DNA of 64,000 bases from Adiantum capillus-veneris (GCA_014529385.2 CM043965.1:13427412-13491411), one strand, 5' to 3'; positions 12,553-25,237 are shown, numbered from the stretch's first letter. Translations and numbers: made by a program. Notes: generated by a model from the sequence alone, not told the origin.

Positions 12553-13305
12553 TGATGTGTACATTCCCCCTCCACTTGGTCATCTTCTTGAGTAAGCTTT
12601 CATTCATTCACATTCAAAGGTAGCACTAATCACTAGGTACCCCTAGATGCACTCCAATGATCTCTTATGATGGTTTTGATACTACACTGAGAGAATGTGG
12701 AATTTACTCGATCAATTGACTTTTGAATTTAATGTTCAAAAATAAAGAGAGGACTTAGATCCTTTTTTTAAACTCACTCTAGAAGCAAGAGATACTATAC
12801 ATCAAAGATTATTTTTATTATTTTCACAAAAGAAAATATAGAGTTTTAGTGATATTTTCTAAACACAACATAAATTTTTTAATGACAGATTTAAGTAGTA
12901 AAGCTTAAAAGAGTTGAGTAATAAACCTTTTAATGTTGGCAAAAATTTCTCACAAATGCTGACATTTGTTTCGTTTGTAATGATGACCAAACACACAGCG
13001 TACGTACGCATGTGCACGTTGGTGCAACCAAAGATGGTCAATGCTTGAATGGTGCAAAGTAGGGCTAAGGGTGTACACAAGTACCAGCTAGAGTGCTAAA
13101 GTAGGTGTAAGGGTCCAGAGGAGCTAGGGATATCTCAAAATGTATGTTTTTGGTGGTTTTCTAGGCTAGAGGGGGCCCCATGGTGGGCTAATCATATTGT
13201 ATGCTGAAGGTGTCCAAGGCACTGGGAATATGTGGGAGGCTGTGGTTCTCAAGGTGCTTTCCAAACCAGTCTAGACGGCTCCTCAATCAGAGCTACGGTG
13301 TGCGA

Positions 13306-13532
13306 TGTTACCATATACATGCGGTAGTGATGTGTGTGAACACACTTAGGACCGTTGGGGCATTTCTTCCCTCACTAGGAGGGTTTTCCCCCGTGCATTG
13401 TATATACGTCCATCACTCTAGGGCTATCTTATATTTCCATTGCGCACTAAGTAAAACACTCTTTGTTGTGTGCCTTGAGCTTCCTTCATCTTCTCCAAGC
13501 TGTGTGTGTTTTCTTGCAACCCTAATCCAACA
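13306..13532 (+). repeat. 5' LTR of copia A
   Basis: 227 bp starting TGTTACCATATACATG and ending CCAACA. The 3' LTR at about 23498-23726 matches with roughly 20 differences by eye, including decay of its first bases (TGTT to TTTT). The short LTR is shared with copies B, E and F. Confidence 0.9.
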
Positions 13533-13534
13533 AT

Positions 13535-13546
13535 TGGTATCATAGC
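13535..13546 (+). other. Primer-binding site of copia A
   Basis: TGGTATCATAGC differs by one base from TGGTATCAGAGC, the plant initiator tRNA-Met complement. It lies two bases after the LTR. Confidence 0.85.
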
Positions 13547-13894
13547 AAGTTGCCTCATCTCGGGCATAGTCGCCAACAGCTCCAACACACGCCTGCTCAC
13601 TTTCTTCAATTTTTGTGAGCTTTGGCGAGCGTTTGTAGGTTGACGAATATTTTGGGAAAGCTTGTAGAGCCATGTCTAATGAAATTTTTGATTCAGGCTC
13701 ATTTCGACCACCATTTCCACTACAGCCAATACCGTGCAGGCTATTTTGTCATTTTGTGCAAAATTTCTTTCAGTGCCATTTTTTGCATAACAGGTTCCTT
13801 ATAGTCTTCTATAATTTGTGCTATATAGCATGTGTTTTTCTTGCTCTATTTCTCCTCTTTTTGGACAATTCTCACAAAAGGTGCAACATTCACC

Positions 13895-14301
13895 ATGGTT
13901 GACAACCCGGGGCGGTCACTTTTTAGAATGTGTATGATATCACATGAGTTAACCGGAGAGGATTATTAAAAGACCAAAATGTATGAAAATGTATACATAC
14001 AGAGGGGGGCCCGGGGTTTTTTTAAATAGGCTCACATTGTAAGTATAGTATGTATATTGGGGTATTATTAATTACCTCTTGAACGCACGTGATATAGGGG
14101 TCTTTTGATAAGTGACTCCCCCGGGGTAGACAAAAACACAGATATGTTCAAGATGTTTGCTGCTGAGGACAGATTAGATGGGGACAATTATCCTATATGG
14201 ACTTACATGATGCAACATATCCTTGTGACAAAGGGCGTTTGAAACATTCTGAAGGGCATTGATGTACATCCTAGTTCTTAAGATGTAGGCGATGTTGAGG
14301 A
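13895..14301 (+). pseudogene. gag start of copia A, split by a TIR element
   Basis: ATG at 13895 begins MVDN. The frame is then interrupted by the insertion at 13906-14124. Homology resumes after 14134 with FKMFAAEDRLDGDNYPIW, matching MVDNNTNVFKMFVAEDRLDG of element B (from 18834 on the - strand). A stop follows at about 14239. Copia B is inserted at 14302, and gag resumes at 19376. Confidence 0.85.
13906..14124. mobile_element. 219-bp non-autonomous TIR transposon in copia A gag
   Basis: It is flanked by a 9-bp target duplication with one mismatch (GGTTGACAA 13897-13905, GGTAGACAA 14125-14133). The ends are inverted: CCCGGGGCGGTCAC on the left, and the right end complements to CCGGGGGAGTCAC. 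It has no ORF. The same site in the sister element B (about 18822-18840) is uninterrupted, giving an empty-site control. The 9-bp duplication suggests Mutator-like mobilisation. The family is unknown. Confidence 0.75.
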
Positions 14302-14530
14302 TGTTGGAATTAGGGTTGCAGGGAAACACACCCAGCTTGTAGAAGATGAAGGAAGCTCAAGGCACACAACAGAGAGTGTATTAATTAATGTGCAATGGAA
14401 AGATAAATAGCCCTAGAATGAATGGGCGTATATCCAATGCACGGGAGAAAAAACCTCTTAAGAAGGGAAAAAATGCCCCGACAGTCCTAAGTGTGTTCAC
14501 ACACATCACTACCACATGTATATGGTAACA
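14302..14530 (-). repeat. 3' LTR of copia B
   Basis: 229 bp, TGTTGGAATTAGGG to TATGGTAACA on the + strand. A purine-rich tract (CCAGGGGGGTTT on the - strand, about 14531-14542) directly precedes it in element orientation. Confidence 0.92.
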
Positions 14531-14605
14531 AAACCCCCCTGGAGTGATGCGCTGAACAAGAGCTGGCCCATGAGTAAAGGGAAGTGCCATACCATGAGGA
14601 AATGA

Positions 14606-17600
14606 TCAATCCACAAAGGGGAGTAAGCCCCAAGTTTTGTGGAAAGCTTCGAACTTCTCACGAGACAATGCCTTTGTGAAAAGATCTGCAAGGTTGTCCT
14701 GTGTTGGCACATAAGCCAAGCTGATCTCTCCTGCTGAGAGCCTCTCCCTGACATAGTGGTAATGCACCTCAATGTGCTTTGTGCGAGCATGAAAAACTGG
14801 GTTCCTCGCAATTGCCAATGCGCTCTGACTGTCAGTGTAGATAGTGTTGGTAGTGTGCAGTCCAACACCCAAATCAGCCATAAGGCGTCTGAGCCATACA
14901 CACTCAATCGTAGCTGTGAAGACATCCTTGTACTCAGCCTCACAACTAGAAGTAGGTTTCTTCTTGCTCAACCATGATATACATGAACTGCCAAGCATGA
15001 AACAAAAACCACTTGTGGACACTTGCGTGTCAAAACAACCAGCCCAATCTGAGTTCGAAAAAGCATGTAAGTCTGGCGGTAATGATCCCCCCTTGGGATA
15101 AAACAAGCCAAGATGTAAAGTGCCACTCAATTAGCGAAAAATCCTCGTGACAACCTGCAAATTCTTAGACCCTGGGCTATGCATAAATCTGCTGACCTGT
15201 GAGACTACAAACTGAATATCTGGCCTCGTGTTGCATACATAAATGAGGCATCCAACAGCAGTTTGGTAAAGAGTGAAATCTGCAGGATCACCAGCATCAT
15301 GAAGACTCAATTTCAAACCTGTTTCCATGGGAGTGGCAATAGGTTTGCAATCCTCAAGTCCAAACTTATATAGCAATGTCTCTATGTAAATTTTTTGACA
15401 CAAGGAAATACCACCATCACACTGCTTAAATTGTATATCCAAGTAATGCTGCAACAACCACAAATCTTTCATCTTGAAAGTAGCATTCAAACCAGAGTTA
15501 AATTCAGCAATATGTCTCTCATTTGGTCCAATGATCAACAAATCATCTACATAAACAACCACAATGAGAAGTACATTACCCTGACGCTTTACATACAATG
15601 TGCTTTCTGTCGGATTGTTATAAAAGCCTTGTTTGACCAAATGAGTGTCATGAAGCCTTCTTATACTAAGCACGAGGAGATTGCTTCAACCCATACAGAG
15701 CTTTGTTACATTTGCACACCTTATCCTCTTGTCCTTTTTTGACAAAACCGTGAGGCTTCGTTACATAAACTTCCTCAAATATGTCACCATTCAAGAAAGC
15801 AGTAAGAATGTCTGACTGATGTACATCCCAACCAAAATGAGCTGCCAATGCACATAGAAAATGCACAATAGTCATACGACAAGTGGGAGCAAAAGTCTCT
15901 TCATAATCTATGTCTTTTTGTTGTGCATAACCCTTTGCAACAAGTTGAGCCTTATAGAGATCAATCTCACCATCTGGCTTGTGTTTCAACTTGTAAACCC
16001 ACTTTCTACCAATGGCATTCTTACCAGGAGGCAAATCACATAAAGTCCATGTGTCATTTTCTATAAGTGCATCATATTCTGATTGCATGGTAGCCATCCA
16101 ATTTTTCGAATTCTATGCTTCATCAAAAGATAAAGGTTCCTCAACTTCATGTAGGCTAGACACAGCCAAAGCATAACAATCTGAATGCATAAGATGCATG
16201 GTGAGAGCCGTATGCACTAGCCATTTAGGCATACCTCTAGCCTCCTCATTTTCAGCCCTTTCCTCATCAAGTACATCATGTACATCTGCATCAGTAATAG
16301 GCTGATCTGTAACATTTTCAAAAACCCCCATAGGCTATACATTTGCCTCATTGGAATTCCCCTTCGTACTTCCACCACCGAAAAGAGGCAACAAAGTGTC
16401 ATAAATGTCTTGTGAGCTTACATTACTGTCTCTAGTACATGACAGCAAGGGCTGAATAGAATCTTCCACAAACACAACATTCCATGAAACCAGAATATGC
16501 TTTGTTTGTGGATGATACAACCTGTAACCTTTGCTTTCAGCACTATAACCAACAACAATACATTTGATAGCCTTATCATCCACTTTTTTGCACTGTTTTT
16601 GTGGCACCAAAGCATATGCCAAACAACCAAAAACACGCATGTGCTCAATAGAAGGCTTTCTATCATTCCATGCTTCATATGGAGAAATAGACTGCAAAGA
16701 TTTCGTAGGACACCTGTTTAGTACATAAGTGGCACACATGATGGCCTCAAGCCAAAAAGAAGTGGCAAAGCTTGACTTTTGACCATACATAGTACCACTT
16801 TTGTAAGTGACTTGTTTTTCCTCTCAGCAACACCATTTTGTTGAGGCGTATAAGGCACTATGCATTGGTGTTTTATCCCACGACTAGCCAGAAATGCATT
16901 AAATTCATGAGACATATACTCCCGCCCTCGATCGGAACGGAGGGTGCCCATAGTACATTTTGAGACATTTCAGCCATAACGAGAAATTGTTTGAAGCACA
17001 TAAAATCTTTGGACTGTTCTTTAAGCGGAACTACCCATGCATGCCTAGAGTAATCATCAATGAATGTCACAAAGTAAAGGTGATTTCCCAAGGACGGAGT
17101 TTGCATGGCCCACAAACATCACTATGCACAAGCTGCAACCTGCATGTGACCCTAACTGAACCATCCTTTAGAAACTTCAAACGTTGCATCTTACCCAAAA
17201 TACAAGCTTCACAAACATGTTTGACAAGTGCTTTAAGAGGTGGCAGAGAAGCAACCATATCAGATTTCTGCAAACGCAGCAAACTGGCAAAATTCAGATG
17301 ACCAAAACAAGCATGCCAAAGTTTTGCATCTGCAATAGCCTTTGAATCCAAAACTGCATTTGCAAAATTCTACCCACACTTGTCATACAAAGTGAGCTTA
17401 TATAGCCCATGGATTTAAATGCCGGATGCAACAATTTCATCATGTAAACTGAGATCATATACTGTACATCTGTCATCCACAAATTTGACTACAAGACCAA
17501 GTCTAGCAAGTGCGGATACAGACAAAAGATTCTTCTTGATCCTAGGCACATAAAGTGCATCAACAAGTGTGAAAGAATTTCCATTTGTAGAATTAAGCAC

Positions 17601-18834
17601 AATGTTTCCAACTCCCTAAATTAGATAAGAGGCATTGTTGGCACAAGTGACTGAGTTCCCATGAGGGACAAACTCAAGAGAGGTGAACAAATCACGATGT
17701 GAGGTAATGTGCCTTGTAGCACCGCTATCAAAATACCACACATGTGAATATGCTTTAATTGACACGGATGCATCATGAACAACAGGATTATAGGTACACT
17801 CTGCACTAAAAGCCCATTTTGCATCAACATCAGCATCACAGTCTCCTTTCACAGAAGACTCAACAATAGCTGCATTTGTAGTGGAACCAACATTTACAGT
17901 GGAACCACCCTCTTTCTTCTTAGCCTCTTTGGCCTTTAATTTAGGAAACTGCTTGATCAAGTGATCATTAGCTTTACAATAATGGCAACACATCTTCTTT
18001 TTTCCCTTATCGCCAGAATTTCCAAATGAATTGCTAACAGTATAAGCATTAGGAACATGTAATTTTGCACTCGTAGAAGAACCATAAGAAGTGACTGCAT
18101 TGTAGTTACCACCTTTCTTTGTGCACCAATAAAAGCCTGTTCAACTGCGTGCTCTCTAGTCTTGTTTTCTTTTGGAAAGTGACTCTTGCAACAACAATGT
18201 GCATAATGAATCAAACTTGACAACTCCAGGATTTCCTTGGGTCATAAGTCTCCAAGTAATAGCAAAAATCTGGTAAGAATCTGGTAAGGCATCAAGAATA
18301 GTCTGCACAAGGGAACTGTCTGGAATGACTTCACCTGCAGAAATAAGTTGCTCATTGATATCCTTGATACCAGCAAGGAAAGTGTCCATATCATCTTCGT
18401 TCATGCATAATCTTTGACTCCATCTCTTTACGCAGCAATGCAATTTTTGCCTCATTGCAGCTTGCATAAAGACCAGCCAGAATATCCCAAGCCTGTTTTG
18501 CAGGTTTTGATGAATAAATGTGAGGAGTAATGGTGCACTTCACAGACAATTCAGTCAATGCATGAGCCTACGCATCCTTTACATTCCAATGAGCTTGTTC
18601 TGCCGTAGGCAAAACAACTCTAACAGCAGCAATCCTTGTAGCAAGACCTACAACATCCTCAACATCGCCTACATCCTCGGAACAAGGACGTACATCAATG
18701 CCTTGCACAATATTTCAGACACCCTTTGACACAAGAACGTGTTGCATTATGTAAGCCCACATAGGGTAATTGTCCCCATCCAATCTGTCCTCAGCAACAA
18801 ACATCTTGAACACATTTGTGTTGTTGTCAACCAT
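14606..18834 (-). pseudogene. gag-pol of copia B
   Basis: ATG at 18834 (MVDNNTNVFKMF), first stop about 40 residues later. Gag continues with the HAWDILAGLY-type UBN2 block (about 18490) and a frameshift near 18400. The zinc knuckle CHYCKANDHLIKQF (about 17950-17990) has lost its last Cys. The protease motif WYFDSGATRHIT is intact (about 17700-17735). Integrase: the HACFGHLN zinc part (about 17310), VTFIDDYSRHAWV (about 17070) and GVAERKNKSL (about 16820). RT runs about 16080-15140, with YVDDLLI at about 15540-15560. RNase H ends LLPFVD at 14606. Several in-frame stops and shifts remain. Confidence 0.88.
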
Positions 18835-19147
18835 GGTAAATGCTGCACCTGATGTGGAAATTGCCCGAAAAGAGGAGAAACAAAGTGGGAACAACATGTG
18901 CTATATAGCACAAACCGTAGAAGACTGTAAGGGACCTGTTATGCAAAAAACAGTATTGACAAAATTCTGCACAAAATGACAAAATAGCTTGTGTAGTACT
19001 GCCTGCAGTTGAAACGGAGGCCAAAATGAGCCCGAATCCTAAAATTTTTGTCGACCTGCAAACGCTTGCCAAAGCTCATTGAAATCAGAGAAAGTGAGCA
19101 GGCGTGCACTGGAGCTGCTGGCGACTAAGCCCGAGAGGAAGCAACCT

Positions 19148-19159
19148 GCTCTGATACCA
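19148..19159 (-). other. Primer-binding site of copia B
   Basis: On the - strand this reads TGGTATCAGAGC, a perfect complement of the plant initiator tRNA-Met 3' end, two bases inside the 5' LTR. Confidence 0.92.
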
Positions 19160-19161
19160 AT

Positions 19162-19370
19162 TGTTGGAATTAGGGTTGTAGGGAATTGCACACAGCTTGG
19201 AGAAGACAACAGAGAGTGTATTACTTAGTGTGCAATGGAAAGATAGATAGCCCTAGAATGAATGGGCGTATATCCAATGCACGAGGGGAAAAACCTCCTA
19301 AAGAGGGAAAAAATTCCCCGATGGTCCTAAGTGTGTTCACACACATCACTACCACATGTATATGGTAACA
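19162..19370 (-). repeat. 5' LTR of copia B
   Basis: 209 bp. It differs from the 3' LTR by a deletion of about 20 bp (the GAAGGAAGCTCAAGGCAC part) and by scattered substitutions. Confidence 0.92.
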
Positions 19371-19375
19371 GAGGA

Positions 19376-22300
19376 TGTTGCACATTTTGGTGGCAGGGTT
19401 GCCGCTGCCAGCTCGTTGGGATGTAAAAGATGTGCAGGCTCATGCATTGATTGCATTCTGTGTGAAGTGCAATATTACTCCTCACGTTCGTTCAACAAAA
19501 TTTGCAAACATGCTTGGGATATTCTGGTTGGTCTTTATGCAAGTCACAATGAGGCAAAAATTGCATTGCTGTTGCATAAAGAAATGGAGTCAAATAATAT
19601 GCATGAGGAAGATGACATGGACACTTTCCTTGCTGGTGTCAAGGATATCAATGAGGAACTTATTTTTGTAGATGAAGTTATTTCAGATAGTTCCCTTGTG
19701 CAGAGTGTTCTTGATGTCTTGCCATATTCCAGACTTTTGCTAGTACTTGAAGACTTATGACCCAAGGAAATCCTGAAGTTGTCAAGTTTGATGCATTATG
19801 TACATTGCTGTTGCAAGAGTCACTTTACAAAAAAAAAAGGGTGTAAATAGCGTGCAATTGAACATGCCTTTATTGTTGCTCAAAGAAAAGGTGGTAACAA
19901 CAATGTAGCCACTTCTCATGGTTCTTCTACGAGTGGTAAATCACTTGTTCCGAATGCTTCTACTGGTAGAAATTCTTCCGAGAATTCTAGTAAAATGGGA
20001 AAAAAGAAGACGTGTTTCCATTATTGTAAAGCTAATGATCATTTGATCAAGCAGTGTCCTAAGTTGAAGGCCAAAGAGGCTAAGAAGAAAGAGGTTGGTT
20101 CCACTACTAATGCTGGTTCCAATACAAATGCAACTATTGTTGAGTCTTCTATGAAAGGAGAGTGTGATGCTGATGTTGATGCAAAATGGGCTTTTAGTAC
20201 AATGTGCACTTATGATCCTTCTGTGCATGATGCATGTTGGTCAGTTGTTGTAGATGCTCAAGTGTGGTACTTTGATAGAGGTGCTACAAAGCACATTACC
20301 TCTCATCGTGACTTGTTTACCTCTCTCAAGGATGTTTCCATGGGAATTCTGTCACTTGTGCCAGCAATGCCTCTTATCATGTTAAGGGAGTTGGAAAGAT
20401 TGTGCTTATTGCTTCAAATGGCAGTTATTTCACACTTGTTTATGCACTTTATGTACATGGGATCAAGAAGAATCTTTTGTCTATATATGCACTTACTAGA
20501 CTCAGACTTGTAGTCAAATTTGTGGATGACAGATGTACATTACATGATCTCAGTTTCGATGATCAAATTGTTGCGTCTCGCATTTTATGTCGTGGCCTGT
20601 ATAAGCTCACATTGTATGACAATTTTTCAAATGCGTTTGTGGATCTGAGGCAATTTCAGATGCAAAACTTTGACATGCACGTCTTGGACATCTGAAATTT
20701 ACCAGTTTGCCGCATTTGCAGAAATCTAATATGGTTGCTTCTTTGCCGTCTCATGAAGCACCTGTCAAACATGTTTGTGAAGGCTATATTTTGGGTAGAT
20801 GCAGCGCTTGAAGTTTCCAAAGGATGGTTCAGCTAGGACCACATGCAGGTTGCAGCTTCTGCTTGTGGGCCCATGCAAACTCCTTCCTTGGGAAATTACC
20901 TTTACTTTGTGACTTTCATTGATAATTACTCCAAGCATGAATGGGTATATCCACTTAAAGCAAAGTCCAAAGTATTTATGCGCTTCAAACAATTTTTGGC
21001 TATGGCTGAAAATGTCTTGAAATGTACTATGGGCACCCTCCATTCCGATCGAGGGGGGGAGTATATGTCTCATGAATTTAATGTATTTTTGGCTAGTCGT
21101 GGGATAAAACACCAATGTACAATGCCTTATACGCCTCAGCAAAATGGTGTTGCTGAGAGGAAAAACAAGTCACTTATGAAAATGGCACAGTGTATGATAA
21201 AAAGTCAAGCTTTGCCGCATTTGTTTTGGCTTGAGGTCATCATGTGTGCCACTTATGTACTTAACATGTCCTATGAAAGCTTTGCAGTCTATCACTCCAT
21301 ATGAATCATGGAATGATAAAAAGCCTTCTATTGAGCACATGCATGTTCCTGGCTGTTTGGCATAAGCTTTGGTGTCACAAACACATTGCAAAAAATTGGA
21401 TGATAAGGCTGTCAAATGTATTTTTGTTGGTTATAGTACTAACAGAAAAGGTTACAGGTTGTATCATCCGTAATCAAAGCATATCATGGTCTCACAGGAT
21501 GTTGTGTTTGTGGAAGATTCTATTCAGCCCTTGCTGTCATGTACAAGAGACAATAATGTAATCTCAAATGACATTTATGACATTGTTGCCTCTTTTCAGT
21601 GGTGGACGTTTGAATAATTCCAATGAGGCAAATGTACAACCTATGGGGGTTTCTGAAAATGTTACAGATCACCCTATTACTCATGCAAATGTACATGATG
21701 TACTTGATGAGGAAAGGAATGAGAATGAGCAGGCTAGAGGTATGCCAAAATGGATGGTGCATACTTTGCGTGATAGTAAATTGGATGCACCTTTGTCTAG
21801 TCATACTCGTTCAGGTTCTCGCCATGCATCTTATACATCAGATTGTTATGCTTTGGCTGTGTCTAGCTTACATGATGTTGAGGAACCTCTATCTTTTGAT
21901 GAAGCACATAATTCAAAAAATTGGATGGCTGCCATGCAATCAGAATATGATGCACTGATAGAAAATGACACATGGGCTTTTTGTGATTTGCCTCCTGGAA
22001 AAAAGGCCATTGGTACAAAGTGGGTTTACAAGTTGGAATGCAAGCCGAATGGTGAGATTTATTGCTATAAGGCTTGACTTATTGCAAAAATTTATGCAAA
22101 AAAGAAAGGCATTGAATATGAAGAGACTTTTGCTCCCACTTCTCATATGACTAATGTGCGTTTTTTATGTGCATTGGCAGCTCATTTTGGTTGGGATGTA
22201 CATCAGTCAGACATTGTTACTGCTTTCTTGAATGGTGACATATTTGAAGAAGTTTATGTAACGCACCCTCGCGGTTTTGTCAAGAAAGGACAAGATGATA

Positions 22301-23422
22301 AAGTGTGCAGATGTAAGAAAGCTTTATATGGGTTGAAGCAATCTCCTCGTGCTTAGTATGAGAAGGCTGACACTCATTTGGTCAGACGAGGCTTTTGTAA
22401 TAGTCCACTAGAAAGAACATTGTATGTAAAGCGTGAGGATGATGTACTTCTCATTGTCGTTCTCTATGTGGATGATTTGCTGATCAGAGGATCAAATGAG
22501 ACATATTGCTGAATTTAAGGCTGATTTGAATGCTACTTTCCAATGCAATATTTGGGGCTGTTGCATCATTACTTGGGTATACAGTTTAAGCAATGTGGTG
22601 GTGGTATTGCCTTGTGTAAGAAAAGTTACATAGAGACATTGCTATGTAGGTTTGGACTTGAGGATTGCAAACCTATTTCCACTCCCATGGAAACAGGTTT
22701 TGAAATTGAGTCTTCATGATGCTGTTGATCTTGCCGATGTCACTCTTTACACGAACTTCTATTGGCTACCTCATTTATGTATGCAACACGAGGCCGAATA
22801 TTTCATTTGCAGTCTCACATGTTAGCAGATTTATGCATAGCCTAAGGTCTAAGCATTGGCAGGTTGTCGAGAGGATTTTTTTGCTACTTAAATGGCACTT
22901 TACATCTTGGCTTGTTTTATCCCAAGCGGGGATCATTGCTGCTAGATTTACATGCTTTTCGCACTCAAATTGGGTTGGTTGTCTTGACACATGAGTGTCC
23001 ACGAGTGGTTTTTGTTTCATGCTTGGTAGTTCATGCATATCATGGTTGAGCAAGAAGCAACCTACTGTGGCCACTTCTAGTTGTGAGACTGAGTACAAGG
23101 TAGTCTTCACAGCTACAATTAAGTGTGTATGGCTCAAACGCCTTATGGTTGATTTGGGTGTTGGATAGGAAACTGCCAACACTATCTACATTGATGGTCA
23201 GAGAGCATTGGTAGTTGCGAGGAACACAATTTTTCATGCTCGCACAAAGCACATTGAGGTGCATTACCATTATGTCATGGAGAGGCTCTCAACAGGAGAG
23301 ATCAACTTGGCTTATGTGCCAACACATGACAACCTTGCATAACTTTTCACAAAGGAATTGTCTCATGAGAAGTTTGAAGCTTTCCACAAAGCTTTGGGCT
23401 TACTCCCCTTTGTGGACTGATC
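19376..23422 (+). pseudogene. Remainder of gag-pol of copia A
   Basis: Resumes right after the B insertion. Gag UBN2 part at about 19376-19760, with HAWDILVGLYASHNEAK and VSDSSLVQ-like blocks. The knuckle CFHYCKANDHLIKQC is altered. The protease site is WYFDRGATKHIT, with the catalytic D-S-G-A changed to D-R-G-A (about 20265-20300). Integrase core at about 20900-21250 (FVTFIDNYSKHEWV, GGEYMSHEFN, GVAERKNKSL). RT at about 21925-22700, including YVDDLLI at about 22466. RNase H from about 22800 to the stop at 23420. Stops at about 21362, 22074, 22354 and a frameshift near 22490 inactivate it. Confidence 0.87.
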
Positions 23423-23497
23423 ATGTCCTTAGGGCATGACACCTCCCTATACTCTAGGTGCCAGCTCTTGTTCACCGCATCACTCCTAGGGGGGATT

Positions 23498-23726
23498 TTT
23501 TACCATATACATGTGGTAGTGATGTGTGTGAACACACTTAGGACCTTCGGGGCATTTTTTCCCTCACTAGGAGGTTTTTCTACCCGTGCATTGTACATAT
23601 GCCCATCACTCTAGGGCTATCTTATCTTTCCATTGCACACTAAGTAAAACACTCTCTATTGTGTGCCTTGAGCTTCCTTTTTCTTCTCCAAGTTGTGTGT
23701 GTTTTCTTGCAACCCTAATTCCAACA
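23498..23726 (+). repeat. 3' LTR of copia A
   Basis: Matches 13306-13532. The left border is decayed, so the start is approximate. It ends CCAACA immediately before the target duplicate TGCGA. Confidence 0.88.
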
Positions 23727-23731
23727 TGCGA

Positions 23732-23976
23732 GATATCTCAATTTAAAGGCGTTTTGCTGATCCTTGTCGGATTCGACGGGCGCATATGGATCATTAGAGC
23801 TGATTTGGGTGGATATGCTTGAAGTCTTGAATTGTGGTGAATGTGGCCTTTTCGGATTGTCAATTGGAGTTCAAATGGGCAAATTATGGACCGATGAAGT
23901 TTTCAAGGGGAAAAATCTTGGTGTGTTTTGACCGCCTCAATAGGCATGCCGGCATGAATCATTTTGGGCTAGCCAA
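23732..23976. other. Short spacer between copia A and copia C
   Basis: About 245 bp with no recognisable feature. It is the original flank of A into which C inserted. Confidence 0.5.
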
Positions 23977-23981
23977 GGCTT

Positions 23982-24120
23982 TGTTGGGATTCTGGCCAAC
24001 TGGCCGGACATCCCACTTACTACTAACCCATCTACTAACATAACCATGTATACACTTATTCTTTAATACAATAGAATAAGGAGCTGCAATAGGATAATGT
24101 TGCTATGCGCTCCACCCAAA

Positions 24121-24179
<59 letters not shown>

Positions 24180-24221
24180 CTCTCGCACTTGCACTCGTAC
24201 ACGCTTCCCACGGCTCCTTCA
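23982..24221 (+). repeat. 5' LTR of copia C
   Basis: 240 bp. It holds (CT)n and (GT)n tracts (about 24126-24178) that are almost absent from the 3' LTR, which explains most of the 42-bp length difference. Confidence 0.93.
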
Positions 24222-24223
24222 AC

Positions 24224-24235
24224 TAGTATCAGAGC
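24224..24235 (+). other. Primer-binding site of copia C
   Basis: TAGTATCAGAGC, one base from TGGTATCAGAGC (initiator tRNA-Met), two bases after the LTR. Confidence 0.85.
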
Positions 24236-25237
24236 AGGCTGGCTGTCTTTGCGTCTACATGCGTGCACTTTCAAAAGTGCAAACAGATTTTCAATTTCGG
24301 CATTGGAAAATTCAGCATTCTGAGAGTGTTTCCAACAGGTGTCCTGTAGGTTTACCCCCCTTTCGAAGCTGTTTGTGCAGTCGAAAGCTTCATCCGAGCT
24401 ACGCTTCAGAAGTTGTATTTGTCAACTCCACTTTTGCTACAGCTACAGGTACAGGTTCAGGACTCAGGTGCAGGTTGTTCAAAGACTATTTTGGGATGGT
24501 ATATAGCCATTTTATGGCTATTATGTGCTATTGAGACGGTGTTTATGGGCTGATTAGGAGCACTTTTCGGCATCAACATTGTCTCGGATTTTTCAAGCAT
24601 CCATCTCCTCACAGGTTCTTGCATACATACAAGACATCCAGGTTTCTTACAAGTTGCAGTGTTTAGCATCATCACAGATTTCAGTGGGAGTATTTGATGC
24701 GGATATGCATTGTTTTGGCACTTTTGATAGTGCTTGAGCTCTTTTGAGAGCGGTTTTACTCCCCGTAGGGATTTGTTTACTGCTTGCACATTTTGTTTGG
24801 CTTGTTTCTGGCAGTCTCAACCTTTTTTGAGACTCGGTTCGGAGGCCCTTTCTGAGACTGGGCTGGTTCCTTGTCTGCATAACCTTTTGTGAGGGTCGAT
24901 AGCATGAGGTTTTCTTGAGCTGGGGGATTCTCGAATGTTCTTTTGGTGATACAGGTTGCTGGAGTACCCCTTTTTTGTGGCCTCGTCATAGGACATGTAT
25001 AGAGAGGGCTAGGTGCATTTGACGCCATGTTGGTAGTCTTGGGTCAGCTTTTGACTTTTTATGCACAGTTAGTGGTTGATGAACCTATCTTATGCTTTGA
25101 GAGCATTACTTTTGATGCGTTACTGATCTCTTATGACAGTTTTGGATTGAGATTTTGTCAGTTTTTCTGGGGAAACTCTATTGAATTTTTCTCAGAATTA
25201 CCAGTGTTTATTGCCATATTATCTTTAGCTTGCAGTC
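24236..25237 (+). other. Long untranslated leader of copia C
   Basis: About 1 kb without a convincing ORF, with many short upstream start codons. It is long for a 5.5-kb copia element. Confidence 0.6.

Larger units (their letters stand above)
10834..13300. other. Intergenic DNA, no gene recognised
   Basis: AT-rich sequence with only short chance ORFs. It holds a CA-rich stretch (about 10850-10905), a 53-bp tandem duplication and a compound microsatellite, listed separately. Nothing in it matches the element families of the window. Confidence 0.6.
14302..19370 (-). mobile_element. Ty1/copia element B, nested in A
   Basis: A complete 5,069-bp element in reverse orientation: 5' LTR 19162-19370, primer-binding site, gag, protease, integrase, RT, RNase H, polypurine tract and 3' LTR 14302-14530. 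The perfect target duplication GAGGA (14297-14301, 19371-19375) lies inside the gag of copia A. LTR and protein sequence show it is the same family as A, E and F. It carries stops and frameshifts in pol and gag. Confidence 0.95.
13306..23726 (+). mobile_element. Ty1/copia element A (host of nested insertions)
   Basis: 5' LTR 13306-13532, initiator-Met-type primer-binding site, gag-pol order gag, protease, integrase, RT, RNase H, and 3' LTR to 23726. It is flanked by the perfect 5-bp target duplication TGCGA (13301-13305, 23727-23731). Integrase before RT makes it Ty1/copia. Removing the 219-bp TIR insertion and copia B with their target duplications leaves about 5.1 kb, a normal length. Many stops make it inactive. 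The lineage may be Ale-like (short LTRs, short element), but this was not tested. Confidence 0.92.

Noticed and set aside
13306-23726. Reading 13.3-23.7 kb as two separate neighbouring copia elements
   Set aside because: Matching TGCGA at the outer ends and GAGGA at the inner ends, with gag resuming exactly after B, show nesting instead.
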